From Coptis chinensis (Eukaryota; Streptophyta; Magnoliopsida; Ranunculales; Ranunculaceae), in contig CM027379.1 in NCBI GenBank assembly GCA_015680905.1, positions 100,677,001 through 100,741,000 of the forward strand: 64,000 bases of DNA, in the 5' to 3' direction. The position numbers were made by a program, and so were the translations under genes. Below, piece by piece: positions 1 to 11,312 of this stretch; positions within the stretch are counted from its first letter, which is position 1; each line of letters starts with the position of its first letter. The notes under the pieces were generated by a model. That model ran no database searches and was not told the DNA's origin. It worked only from the letters and a program-made list of their open reading frames with translations.

Positions 1-1370
1 TTTTCACCCCATTAAATATCCCCATTTCCATTAATCATTTATTCCATTGATTTTATCACATCAAATCATTCATTAATACCTTATATTTTTGCCACTATAT
101 ATATTCCACCATATCCTCCATATTCTTGCCAATCACTCCATTCCTAATTCAAAACCATATCATTCCACTTTATCCTTTATTTGATTACCAATTTATATTT
201 CCTTCTCTTATCATGCCTTGATAAGATCTCTTCTATATTCCATTTCCAAAATTTCTTTATCTTATATTCTTTTCCCATATCACAAAGATTGTTTCCATTT
301 CATGTGAAGATATTATGTACCAAGATATTCTTTGTAGAAGCTATAAATAGATAAGAGAATTAACATTGAAAGCATCCAAATTGGGAGAAGAAATATACGT
401 CACAGTGTTAGGCTAGTTTTAATCTTTTGTTATCTTTGTTACATATTGAGGAAGAGTTTTAGAGTGTGTACAATTTGCTCTCGACATACAATTCAATAAA
501 GGAATCGGTTCAAGTTTCAATGATTACTTTATTCTATTCCTTTATGCATTCTTTAAGCATGTCGGGCTAAAATCTCCATCTTAATGGTGAAAGATGAATA
601 CCTCAACACGAAGAGTTAGATTAACTTTTATATTTCTATATGTTTCAATTCTCCAATATTTATTTTGTGCTTAATGCGTTCCAATAATGTTCTTCTTATT
701 TAATATATTGAGACAAGTTTTCATGAATTCTATCACCACTTTGGGGTATTTCTCATAGTTCATTTATTTCTTTATATTAATTAGAGCATGCTTCATTATT
801 GTTTAATTTACTATCCTTGATGGTTAATACATTTTTCTATGAAGTGATTTTCCATGCTTAGATAGCGAAAATATCAATGCTAGAAGAATTGGAGGACATA
901 TATATCTTAGAAATTAAAATGAGACTAGCGTCTATAAATGTTGTTTTAATTGAAAATTATTCATCGAACTTTTGGCAAGCGTCGTAGTTTGATGTAGTTT
1001 TAATATTGGAGAATGAACATTTGGAAATATAAAAGTTATATTTTCTTTAATTAGGGTTGAAGTCTTTCACCATTAGAATTTCTTCATTCATTAATTTCTT
1101 GATCAACGCTTATTTAGTTAAATTAGTTAAAATATTTAGAAATTAAATTTTCATTCTTAGATTAAATTAGTTTGATAAAATAAAAAATCCAAAAATTGTT
1201 TTAAAATTAATCTAGTTAGTAATTAGTTCATTAATTCTCTTCGCTCGAATTTCTCCATTTCAAGGTGTGGTTCGACTCTAACTTGCCACTGTTCTTTTTA
1301 ATTGTTGCAGGTTTAGAAAATTATATTTATTGATTTGCATATTCTAAACGACAAGAATTTGTGTAAATCA
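1..1370 (+). repeat. 5' LTR of Athila-1 (partial)
   Basis: Base 1 aligns with base 16544 of the 3' LTR, so about 408 bases of this LTR lie outside the window. The LTR ends in CA at 1369-1370, two bases before the primer binding site. A TATA box (TATAAATA, 342-349) and an AATAAA (495-500) bracket the likely R region, so transcription probably starts near 370-380 and polyadenylation occurs shortly after 500. The rest (about 520-1370) would be U5-like sequence, unusually long. Confidence 0.9.
342..349 (+). promoter_or_regulatory. TATA box of the Athila-1 5' LTR promoter
   Basis: TATAAATA is present here and is conserved in the 3' LTR at 16885-16892. It lies about 150 bases upstream of AATAAA in both LTRs, the usual arrangement for a retrotransposon U3/R promoter. 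Confidence 0.6.
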
Positions 1371-1372
1371 AA

Positions 1373-1386
1373 TGGCGCCGCTGCCG
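1373..1386 (+). other. Primer binding site complementary to tRNA-Asp (Athila-1)
   Basis: TGGCGCCGCTGCCG starts two bases after the 5' LTR. The complement of the plant tRNA-Asp 3' end is TGGCGCCGTTGCCG, so 13 of 14 positions agree. tRNA-Asp type priming is usual for Athila elements. Confidence 0.85.
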
Positions 1387-2143
1387 TCTTGAAGTGTGAA
1401 GAAAAAGAGGTGAAAATGTTGATTTTCCAATTGCAAATTAGGTAAAAAAAAGAAAGGAAAGAAAGAAAGAGGAAGGAAAGCATAAAGAAGGAAGCAAATG
1501 AGGTACAATTTTTAAGCCCTCCTCGAATCCCCTGTCAGAGGAGTTCTTTGTGTGTTCAAATGCATATTGTGTGCTGGGTGTTTTAAATTTTGTGAGTCAA
1601 TTTAAATTTCCAATTTGACTAAAGGCAGACCTACAAGTGATCACCTAATTCTGACTTGTTTGAGTTTTGGACCTGGACTTAAAATTTGGCCAAGATTAGA
1701 GCCAAATAATTAGATCGGTGTTCATAGGACCCCAACTAAAGGGTAGAGTGCTGGGGAAAAGCCCATTGTTGGCTGTAAACATTTTTCAAGTTCTTGGAAC
1801 ACATGGTTTCACTTCGGTGACTACTGGTGCAACCGCCAGAGAATTTCAGTGGAATACGGAAAGTTCGGTGAACTTAGAGTACGCATAGCCCAACTGGAGT
1901 TACCATTGACCACCTTGTGGATGTGAGCGGTTATTCATAGTGGTAAAGCCCAGGCGACACCCCTGCTCTTGGTAGGAACACAAACTCCCTTGACGGAGAT
2001 TCAAGTGTGGACCCTTTTAGTCAGACTTTAGTATTTATTGCATTTTGCTTGGCATTTGTATTGTGCATCTAAAAAAAAAAATTGTTTGCTAGGTGAATGT
2101 TTAGGAAGTGTGTGTGCATATAGGTTAGAATTTACATTCGTTT
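1387..2143 (+). other. Untranslated leader of Athila-1
   Basis: These 757 bases lie between the primer site and the first gag reading frame. They contain a purine-rich stretch (about 1440-1500) and no sustained ORF. A packaging or dimerisation signal would be expected here by analogy with other retroelements, but none can be assigned by eye. Confidence 0.6.
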
Positions 2144-4068
2144 ATGCCCCGTTGGAAACGAGTTAACAAACGGCTAACTCGATCTTGGACTCCATACGAT
2201 AAGTCTGAGCGAAATCCACCTTTTTCTCCCACAATCATAAGTTTCTCTCCACCAGTCAGCCCAAGACCATTCACCATGGCTGCAAATAATCAACCAGTTG
2301 AAAAGCAACTAAGGGACTACTTTGCCCCTATTGCTTCAAACCCACCCTCAAGCATCAATTACCCACCCGTGGAGGTGGCTCAATTTGAGATTAGGCCGCC
2401 CATCATTAATATGCTTGCTCAACGCCAGTTTCATGGCTTGGATAATGAAGATCCAAATGCCCATATAATCAACTTTCTCAATATTTGTGGTACTTTTAAA
2501 AATCAAAATTTGGATGAGAACAATGTGAAGTTGAGGCTTTTTCCATTTTCCCCTTTCAGACAAAGCCTTTTTGTGGCTTAATTCTTTCCCGGACAAGCCC
2601 ATTAGCACCTGGGATGAGCTATTGAAAAAGTTCATGGGACAATTTTATCCCATTTCGAAAACTAATGCGATGAGAGCGGCGATAATGGATTTTAAGCAAG
2701 TTGAGAACGAGCATTACTATGAGTGTTGGGACCGCTTTTACACTCTCCTTTTGAAGTGTCCCCACCATGGTTATGAAAAGTGGCAATTAGTCCAATTTTT
2801 CACTAAAGGACTTTTGCAAGATCAATGCCAAATGATCCAATCCATGCACAAAGGCAAGTTCACTTATTTGACCGGATCAGAGGCATTCACATTCCTCCAA
2901 GACTTAGCTGAGGATTCACAACAGTGGGGTACGGTATTAGTACTAGTACCACCCCAATCTACGAGAGATAGACTAGTGAACCTAGGAAAGGAGGTATGTA
3001 CGAAGTGAAGAGAGATCCCGACGAACTCAAAACCGTGTTGGATAGTCTGAATAATTTGACTAAGCAGTTTGCTACTTTTGCCTTAACATCTAATAAGGCC
3101 CAAAGTCAACAAGTGTCATCTACTTCTAGTTCCGTGATGAGTGTGCACAATGAACCAAACACTTTTCCGTGCACAATTTGTTCAGGTCCAAACCACACTG
3201 CCCATTCATGTCCCATCTTTGTTCACCAACCTGAGTCCACCATGGAACAAGTGTGTGCCTTTATTGATTTTAGGAGAACACCCCCAGGAGCTTTTAGTCC
3301 AACATACAACAAGGATTGGAGAAACCACCCTAACTTCTCTTGGAGACAAAATTTGCCCCAAAACCAACAGTTAGGTTCACCAGACTTTTCTAGTAACAAC
3401 CAAGGTAGGCAACAAAGCAATTCCCCATGAACCAGCACATGAATCCAGCCCAGTACAACCAGTACAACCTATCTTCTAGTTCCCAATATGTTCCATCCCA
3501 ACAACCACAAATACAACCATGGGAAGAAGCCTTCCATAAGCTTGAACAACAAGTAAGCCAACAGTCTAACCAGATTAGTCAACTTATTAACCTTGTAGCC
3601 GCTAGAGAGAAAGGAACGTTCCCAAGTCAACCATTAGCTAACCCAAAGGGGAACACAAAGGAAAATGCCTTTGAAGTTTCAAGTTCTCAAGATAATACTT
3701 TTTCTAGGGAGATGAAAGCAGTCATAACACTAAGATCAGGGAAACAAATTGATAATCAGGTTACGATGCCAAGTGAGTCCACTAGTCCAACCCCACCTAG
3801 TAAAAAAACTGAGTCAACTGTAACCCCGAGTTCCAAGACTCTACAACAAAAGCCAGATGACTCCCAGACTAAGCCAGAGTCCCAGATTAGAATTGTCATG
3901 CCAAAAGCCCCTTTCCCAGAGCGACTTGCTCAAAATAAGAAGGATAAACAGTTTTATGAGATTATAGAGGTTTTAAAAAATGTGAGCATTAATATTCCTT
4001 TTCTCAGTGCAATTCAGCAAGCAGATCCCATCCTACACGAAATTTGTGAAAGACTTGTGCACTATTAA
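2144..4068 (+). pseudogene. gag: gag of Athila-1 (frameshifted)
   Basis: Gag forms the particle that packages the element RNA. The reading passes through three frames. The first segment (2144-2581) leads into the retrotransposon gag domain and breaks after FPFSP in a CCCCTTTC run. The second (2571-3008) carries the gag core (TWDELLKKF, KCPHHGYEKW). The third (2996-3430) has a CCHC zinc knuckle with spacing CX2CX4HX4C at about 3168-3210 and ends in an overlapping ATGA, where a fourth segment (3427-4068) begins. That last part is rich in Gln, Asn and Ser and includes the Athila-typical LRSGK motif. At least three frame changes inside gag, and one more into protease, mean the copy cannot make a full Gag unless some are sequencing errors. 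Confidence 0.88.
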
Positions 4069-4741
4069 GAGGAACACCCATGTCCCTAAGCAAGCCTTTC
4101 TTGCTGCTCAAGCCACATCCTTAATCCACCAGAAAACCACAGTTAGGCTTAAAGACCCTGGGAGCCCTACAGTCTCTTGCCACATTGGAGACAAGTTCAA
4201 GGGCAATGCTCTGTTAGATCTTGGTGCTAGTGTCAACATGTTACCTTATTCTATTTATCAGGAGTTGGGCCTACAAGATTTAAAGCCCACAAGAGTCGCC
4301 TTGCAATTAGCAGACCGATATGTTAAGATTTCGCGTGGTATAGTTGAGGACGTCTTAGTCAAAGTAACTGACTTCTACTACTATGTAGACTTCATAGTTT
4401 TGGATACTCATGAGTCGATAGATAATAGAATTCCAATCATTTTAGGCCGACCATTTCTAGCCACAGCCAATGCCTTGATAAACTGTAGAAATGGTGAGAT
4501 GAATATGTCCTTTAGGAATATGTCTGCAGATGTGAATGTTTTCCACCTTATAAAGAAACTCAGTGATGATGAGGATATTGGTGAAGTTTGTCTCCTCAAT
4601 AGTTTGGTCCCTACCCCACAAGTGGATAACCCATTAGAAGCCTGTTTAACCCATTTTGCTTGTGACTTTGACATAGATGGATCTATTATTGTTGTGAATG
4701 AGTTATTAGATTCTGCACCTATTCTAGAGGCCGAAAACTAG
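4007..4741 (+). pseudogene. Aspartic protease region of Athila-1 pol
   Basis: This segment overlaps the end of gag in another frame. It carries the retropepsin active-site motif LLDLGASVN at about 4213-4239, followed by LGLQDLKPTRV, a conserved Athila stretch, and the C-terminal motif IILGRPFLATANALINCR. Retropepsins cut the Gag-Pol polyprotein. Athila proteases typically have DLGAS where most retropepsins have DTGAS, as seen here. The frame ends at a TAG (4739-4741). The same frame continues open beyond it to about 4990, where a frameshift at an A-run precedes the RT segment, so the stop and the shift are lesions within one ancestral pol frame. Confidence 0.88.
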
Positions 4742-5039
4742 AAAGCTAAGGTAGAACCACTCCACTTTCCTATTCTCGAAATAATTTACAGTGTTGATTC
4801 CAAGGTTGAGCCTAGTAGTGAGCCCAAGGTTGATTCTACTCCTTCACCAGCAAGCCCAGAACTTAAACCTTTGCCAGCTGAACTCAAGTATGTTTTCTTA
4901 GGACCCAATGAGACATACCCTGTTATTGTTGCCTCGGATCTATCAGATGAACAAGAGATCTTGTTAGTTGAAGTTTTGAAAAAAACATAAGTCTGCCATT
5001 GGTTGGTCCCTTAGTGATATTAAAGGTGTTAATCCTTTA

Positions 5040-6287
5040 GTGGTTCAACATAAAATTTACTTGGAAGATAATGCTAAAACTTCTAGAGAACCCCAGAGGA
5101 GATTGAACCCACACATGAAGGAGGTAGTCCGAGCTGAAGTTTTGAAGCTCTTAGATGCAGGTATCATCTACCCCATCTCAGATAGCCAGTGGGTTAGCCC
5201 TGTACAAGTTGTACCCAAGAAATCTGGGATAACTGTTGACCCAAATGATAAGAATGAGTTGGTCCCTACCATAGTTCAAACCGGATGGAGAATGTGCATT
5301 GATTTTAGGAAGCTTAATGCACAAACAAGAAAAGATAATTTCCCTCTCCTGTTTATTGATCAAATGTTGGATAGATTAGCTGGTCATGCTTTCTATTGTT
5401 TCTTAGATGGTTTCTCAAGTTACTTTCAGATTGTTATAGCCCTAGAAGACCAAGAAAAAACTACTTTTACTTGTCCTTTTGGCACGTTTGCTTATCGACG
5501 CATGCCTTTCGGGCTTTGTAATACACCTGCGACTTTTCAAAGGTGTATGGTTATTATCTTTTCTGACATGGTAGAGAGGCTTTTAGAAGTTTTCATGGAT
5601 GACTTCTCTGTCTTTGGTTCTTCTTTTGATGATTGCTTGAACCATCTGAGTCTTGTCTTAGAAAGATGTGAGGAGAAAAACTTAGTCCTCAATTGGGAGA
5701 AATTCCACTTCATGGTGAAGAAAGGCATTGTCTTGGGTCACGTTGTTTCTAGTGAGGGTATCCAAGTTGACAAGTCTAAAATTGATGTGATTTCTACTCT
5801 ACCCATTCCCAAGTCTGTTAAAGATGTTAGATCATTTTTAGGGCATGCGGGTTTTTATCGTCGGTTCATAAAGGACTTTAGCCAAATCGCTAGGCCTCTG
5901 AGTAACTTACTTGCTAAGGATGCTCCTTTTGATTTCACTGAGGCCTGTAACAAAGCTTTTGACTATCTGAGAAATGATTTGACCACGACACCCATCATTC
6001 GACCACCTAACTGGTCACTCCCTTTTGAGTTGATGTGTGATGCTTCTAATTACGCGGTTGGTACAATCTTAGGTCAAAAGGTTGATAAACTCCCTCACGT
6101 CATCTATTATGTTAGTAGAATTCTCAATGATGCCCAACTTAACTACTCAACCACCGAGAAAGAGTTGTTGGCAATTGTTTTTGCTTTTGATAAGTTTCGA
6201 CACTATTTGATTGGTTCCAAAGTGATTGTTTGCTCTGATCATGCGGCTTTAAGGCATCTTCTTTCTAAGAAGGATGCCAAACCATGA
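5040..6287 (+). pseudogene. pol: Reverse transcriptase and RNase H of Athila-1
   Basis: This long open segment covers the RT palm and fingers and most of RNase H. Visible landmarks in order are GIIYPISDSQWVSPV, the palm motif CIDFRKLNAQT, FCLDG-type DGFSSYFQI, PFGLCNTPATFQRCM, and the catalytic FMDDFSVFG with both aspartates present. The tether motif FLGHAGFYRRFIKDF follows, then RNase H with MCDASNYAVG and TEKELLAIVFAFDKFRHYL. The frame stops at TGA 6285-6287 in a context where related elements have an arginine, so a CGA-to-TGA change (a cytosine-deamination type) is the simplest reading. The start given is the edge of the open frame, not a true start codon. The catalytic core looks undamaged apart from that stop. 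Confidence 0.92.
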
Positions 6288-7754
6288 TTGATCCGATGGA
6301 TCTTGTTGCTGCAAGAGTTTGATCTTGAGATTCGTGATAAAAAAGAAACTGAAAATGTAGTTGTCGATCATCTGTCTAGGCTAATGACTGAGGCTATTGA
6401 AAACTGGCCTATTTATGAGAGTTTTCCTGATGAGCACTTGATGGTTGTTGCTCAGACCCCATGGTATGCTGACATAGTGAACTTCCTTGTCACCACTTAA
6501 TTACCCAATCATTGGAGTAAGCACAATAGGTCTAAGTTTTTGGCCACTGCCAAATATTTTGTTTGGGATGACCCCTACCTCTTTAAGTGTTGTCCATACC
6601 AGATAGTACATAGATGCATTCCTGAGTGGGAACAGAGAGCTATTCTCTCATTTTGTCATGATCATGCATGTGGTGGTCATTTTGGCTCCAAAAAGACCGT
6701 TGCAAAAGTGTTGCAATGCGGATTTTATTGGCCTACATTGTTTCGTGATGCCCATACTTACTGTCAAGCATGTAGTAAATGTCAACACCTAGGTCGTATA
6801 TCTCGTAGACACATGATGCCTCTTACCCCTATTCTGATTGTGGAAGTTTTTGATGTGTGGGGTATTGACTTTATGGGACCTTTTCCTAACTCCCATGGCT
6901 TTGAGTACATTTTAGTGGCAATTAACTATGTCTCAAAGTGGATTGAGGCTATTGCATGTAGGACCAATGACCACAGAGTTGTTGTCAATTTTCTAAGGGA
7001 ACACATTTTTGCTAGATTTGGTATGCCCCGCACTATCATTAGTGACGAGGGAAAATACTTTTGCAACAAGGCTTTTGAAAGTTTAATGAAGAAATATGGG
7101 GTTACTCACAACGTTGCCTTACCTTACCACCCCCAGACCAATGGCCAGGCCGAGGTCTCCAATAGGGAAATTAAGCAAATTCTTGAAAAGACGGTCCGAC
7201 CAGATAGGAAAGATTGGAGTTTAAGAATCCCTGATTCACTTTGGGCCTACAGAACTGCTTTCAAAACACCCATTGGTATGTCACATTATCGTTTAGTCTT
7301 TGGTAAGCCTTGTCATTTGCCTGTAGAGTTAGAGTATAAAGCCTATTGGGCCGTAAAAAGCCTTAATTTTGACCTTGTCAAGGCTAGTGACCATAGAAAG
7401 TTGCAATTGAATGAGCTTGAGGAGCTTAGGAATGATGCATATGACCTCTTTAAAAAGTACAAAGCCAATATGAAGAGGGTGCATGATAACCAAATCATGA
7501 GAAAGGAATTTTTCGTTGGTCAAAAAGTTTTACTTTATAATTCTCGTCTTTGTTTGTTCCCTGGGAAATTGAAAACTCGTTGGTCTGGTCCTTTCATAGT
7601 CACACATGTCACTCCTTATGGAGCAATCACAATTGAGAACCTAAAAGATGGTAGTACTTTTAAAGTAAATGGTCAACGTTTGAAGCCATTTTTGGAGTTT
7701 CGTTCCCCAGAAGTAGAGGAAGTACTTCTGGAAGATCCTGTCTATCAGGATTGA
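6288..7754 (+). pseudogene. pol: RNase H end and integrase of Athila-1
   Basis: The frame continues directly after the TGA with the end of RNase H ([18 protein letters not shown]) and meets one TAA at 6498-6500. Integrase follows, without further stops, to 7754. It shows the HHCC zinc module ([10 protein letters not shown] and CSKCQHLGR) at about 6658-6795, then the DDE core: [18 protein letters not shown] and the segment [11 protein letters not shown] with the catalytic Glu. The C-terminal part has [12 protein letters not shown], a GPF/Y-like motif. No chromodomain is present, as expected for Athila. Integrase inserts the cDNA into the host chromosome. The protein ends with DPVYQD, and Athila-2 pol ends with NPVYTD at the equivalent point. 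Confidence 0.9.
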
Positions 7755-8399
7755 TCATCTCTTTAATCACCGCTGCGTCGGGCTGACGATGTAAACCTTA
7801 GCACTTTTTGGGAGGCAACCCAAAGTATTGTACCTATTCCAAACTCTAGGTTTGGGGGTGCACTTGTATATAAAATTGTTGTAGTATAGTTGCATTTCCT
7901 TGTGCTTTCATTCTTATTTTATTGGCAGGAAATGTGATTAGTAAATAAGCATCAAACAAGGTAAAATGTTTTAATTTCTCTCTTTTCAAGCTTACGTTCA
8001 TTTTGTCCTTAACATCATTATTGTCATTTTGGTGGCTTAGTTTTCAACATTGGGGACAATGTTTCATTTAGGTTTGGGGGTGTTGAGATTTAAAATTTTC
8101 TCTTTGATGTATATGATTTTTGTTTAAAAAAAAAAAAAAAAAATGATGTTCTAGATTTCAACTATGGGATTCTTATGATAATAAATGTTTGATACCCTTT
8201 CGATGATGAAATAGGTCTAGAAGTCTCAATTTGGCTACATACTTTGACATGATTATTAGAAATCTAAGTTAATTAGAGTGTAATAGACCTTGCATTAGTT
8301 CTTGAGTATCTTTGCATGAATCTTGCATTACATTTTATGAGTAATGAACTTCTGGAATCCAAGTGTCAGATGAATTAACTAGACAAAACCTGTGAGTCT
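7755..8399 (+). other. Post-pol non-coding region of Athila-1 with hairpin and internal PPT-like motifs
   Basis: No ORF is present. A perfect short hairpin, TTTGGG-AGGCAA-CCCAAA, lies at 7807-7824, only about 50 bases after the pol stop. The PPT-like sequence TAGGTTTGGGGGTG occurs at 7847-7860 and again at about 8069-8082, the second in a longer context (GGGGACAATG before it) that matches the true PPT module at 16100-16135. An A-run lies at 8127-8142. The region then enters the conserved 3' non-coding domain that resumes after the MULE at 15094. Confidence 0.7.
8070..8083 (+). promoter_or_regulatory. Internal polypurine-tract-like module (Athila-1)
   Basis: AGGTTTGGGGGTGT here repeats the terminal PPT at 16121-16134, with similar upstream context (GGGGACAATG against GAGGACTAGG). 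It could act as a second plus-strand primer. That function is inferred from position and sequence only. Confidence 0.45.
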
Positions 8400-8559
8400 G
8401 AGCCAAAAGCCAGACATTATGTGTGAATTTTCTTGAGTGATGACACCATGGATGAAGCTTTTCCGAGTAGAGAAATGCACACTTCTTCTTGCTAGATCAC
8501 ACACGGACACCTAGGTAAAATTTAGGCATTCTTTGACTGTTTGAGCTTGGTATATCCCA

Positions 8560-8561
<2 letters not shown>

Positions 8562-8612
<51 letters not shown>
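8562..8612. repeat. (TA)n microsatellite
   Basis: About 25 TA units precede the truncated MULE end. Similar TA tracts lie at 8826-8879 and 15041-15093. Confidence 0.95.
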
Positions 8613-8614
<2 letters not shown>

Positions 8615-8824
8615 GGTTGGCTAACTTGGATGACTTAAAATTGACCCATCTTAATGACTCATCCGTCCATTCGACAAAATGACGAGCCAAAAGCCAGCAT
8701 TATGTGTGAATTTTCTTGAGTGATGACACCATGGATGAAGCCAGTAGAGAAATGCACACTTCTTCTTGCTAGATCACACACGGACACCTAGGTAGAATTT
8801 AGGCATTCTTATTTGTTTGAGCTT

Positions 8825-8825
<1 letters not shown>

Positions 8826-8879
<54 letters not shown>
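8826..8879. repeat. (TA)n microsatellite at the MULE left end
   Basis: The tract directly abuts the MULE left terminus. With the matching tract at the right end it probably includes the target-site duplication, whose exact length cannot be read inside a TA repeat. Confidence 0.9.
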
Positions 8880-8881
<2 letters not shown>

Positions 8882-9013
8882 GGTTGGCTCTTTGCACTTA
8901 AAATGACAGCCCATCTTAACAGCTCATCCGTCCATTCGATTATACCCGATCCAACGTCGGATCTTGCACTAATTTCACAAAGCAAATATGAGAGGGTACA
9001 ATAGTCATTTTAT
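8880..9013 (+). repeat. Left terminal inverted repeat of the MULE
   Basis: The first about 130 bases pair, with mismatches, with the complement of 14904-15040. The match includes the outer GGGGTTGGCT and a block ending ACAATAGTCATTTT. A further piece of the inner block occurs in opposite orientation at about 9640-9675, so the left end looks rearranged. Confidence 0.75.
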
Positions 9014-9681
9014 TTTTCTTTCACAAATTAGATTAGAAAATTGGATAAAACTGATGCCTCTTTCTTCTTCCTCATCCCTCTTTCTCTCTCCTCACTCTGA
9101 GGGGACACCTACCACTAAGTTTTCAGAGAAACCCACTACCACGTTTTTTCATAAAAACTCTGCCTGGAAACTTAATGGAACCGGTTAACCCACAATCAAA
9201 TCTTAAGAATCAAAAGAAAAATATAATTAAAGTTGAATCCTTGAAACCCAACTCAATCAAGTTTGAAGAACTCATTTGAAAATTGATTACCTCCTGCTCA
9301 ACAATAGAATCAAAGAGATACAAAAACTCACCAAGATTCTCAACTCAACCATCCATATCTTTAATTCCTTCCAATGGTTTACATAAAAAAAGGTGTCATA
9401 ACTATATAAGGTATTTCTTTATCAATGATTCAATGGAAGTCAAAGAATTCACTTCAACAGATAACCGATCACCCACTTCATATTTATGAGGATAACTCCA
9501 AGGTAAATTATACCCATCTCCAAATTGAAGAATTATACACAAATCAATACCCAACTATGAAATTTTATGCAGAGATGGCTTCTGTTAGGAGGAAGAAGAA
9601 TGGGGTCATGGATTTTTTGTGGATCTATTTTTTTTTTTTGTGAATAGAAAGTCAAATGACCATTGTACCCTCTCTTATTTG

Positions 9682-10545
9682 GGGTATGAACAATCACTGT
9701 TCATACCCAATATGAGCTATGAACACTCATTGTTCATATGAACATTCATTGTTCATACATATTTGGGGTATGAACAATCAATGTTCATACCTCACTATAT
9801 AAGCTGTGTACAACACTATATATGAGAGAAAGTTTATATAACGACAATGTATAAGGCGTGCTTGCGTGTGGAAGACTACCAAAATGGTTAGATCTAATCT
9901 CGACCGCCGATCTAAAATAAATTAGATGATCTAATCTCAACCGTTTACCAAAACAAAAATAAAGATGATATTATTATCGGGAAAAATCACTCCTCTCACT
10001 GCAAAACAAGGGGGTATCTCAAATTAACCATTCTTTGTTCATACCACAGTCATGAGCTATGACCATTTTTTGTTCATATCACAATTGAACTATGAACAGT
10101 GAGTGTTCATAGTCCATACTGTACGTATTATAAACTACTAATCAAAATAGAATTAACCCAATTGACCAAATCGAAAACGGAATCTCCTATCAAAAGATAT
10201 AGCAAAAACAAAACTTTCCTAAAACGGCAAAAACATGATTTTGAAGGCCTAAATGATGGATTTAGGGACCGAGAGGGTGGTGCCCACAACAAAGCTGTGG
10301 GTTATGCTTATTTTGACATTTCCAATCAAATATGGGCACGTCCATGTCTTTCCGACTTTGTTACCCGCTTTTCCAGTTCATTGACGTATGTCAACTTCAT
10401 TGACATACACATCATATGCCAACTTCATTGACATCATTGGCAAACTGTATTGCATCAACTATGAACACTGAATGTTCATAGTCCACTAGAGTATGAACAC
10501 TGAATGTTCATAGTCCAACAAGAGTATGAACATTAAGTGTTCATT
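9682..10545. repeat. Array of short palindromes (TATGAACA...TGTTCATA), left cluster
   Basis: At least seven small inverted repeats with arms TATGAACA and TGTTCATA and loops of 5-6 bases occur here. The clearest is GGGTATGAACA (9682-9692) with TGTTCATACCC (9698-9708). Others are at 9718-9738, 9736-9757, 9767-9791, 10089-10113, 10458-10482 and about 10490-10515. A weaker one is at about 10522-10545. Two more lie at 11754-11809. They are confined to the MULE. Confidence 0.85.
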
Positions 10546-11312
10546 GTTGATTTTGCGATTTCTTCATTGGGTTCATAAACAATGGGAATTGGTGGCGCCG
10601 TTACATTTTCTTTTTCGGGTTTGGGTGCTTAATCCTCCTCCTCGTGTTCGTGGAGGCATGTTTAAAATGACGGTCCTTCCACACTGTAAGCTCCCAAAAA
10701 ACTGGATAGTCAATTTAAAATTCAAACAATTCAAATTTTTGAGAAATTTTTAAAAATTTTTATTGAGAAGTTTCGGTTTTTAGAACAATGCCGGGCTGTA
10801 GAGATTTGGGGTTATCAAAAGATCAAATTTTATCAAGGATTTCAGCTTTGGGGTTGTTAATATATACATTTTTATCTTACGCTATTGACTTTACTGATTT
10901 GCTTTCGTTTAGCGACAAAGTTTATTCTGAAGTAGCTTAAAGGGTTTGGAGGAGGAGGAGGATTGATTCCTTTGTTTATATGTTGTTCACATTAGTTCAA
11001 GTTGCAAAGGTATGTGGGATCTTTTTCACTTTCGGCCGAATTTCATTCCACTTGTTTGTGCATTTGATTTTTAAAGCTTTTTTTTTTTCGTTGAATGTAG
11101 ATCACTTATGTCTTGATAAAATAAGGCCATTGGGTTTCGCTTTGGAAGTTTGAGATCGCGCCTTATATCAAAGATCTTATCATGTTTTCCATAAGTGAGA
11201 ATGGTCACCCCCCTTCCCGATTGGTTACGTAGTTGGAAGTAAAGCACATTGTCTTTGTTTTAAACTTCGTAGGCACATTTTAGATCATTATTAAACTTCA
11301 CTGTTTCTACAG

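Larger units (their letters stand above)
8400..8943 (+). repeat. Tandem duplication (about 283-bp unit) at the MULE left junction
   Basis: GAGCCAAAAGCCAG starts at 8400 and again, with one base lost, at 8684. Each copy runs through the same retrotransposon sequence into a (TA)n tract and then into the MULE end GGGGTTGGCT (8613 and 8880). The first copy stops about 60-70 bases into the MULE terminal repeat, where the second unit starts. Confidence 0.85.

Noticed and set aside
1373-1386. tRNA-like sequence
   Set aside because: It is the short complement of a tRNA 3' end used as a primer site, not a tRNA gene. No tRNA or rRNA gene was recognised in the window.
8813-9004. ORF across the TA microsatellite
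   Set aside because: It encodes only a Tyr-Ile repeat from (TA)n.
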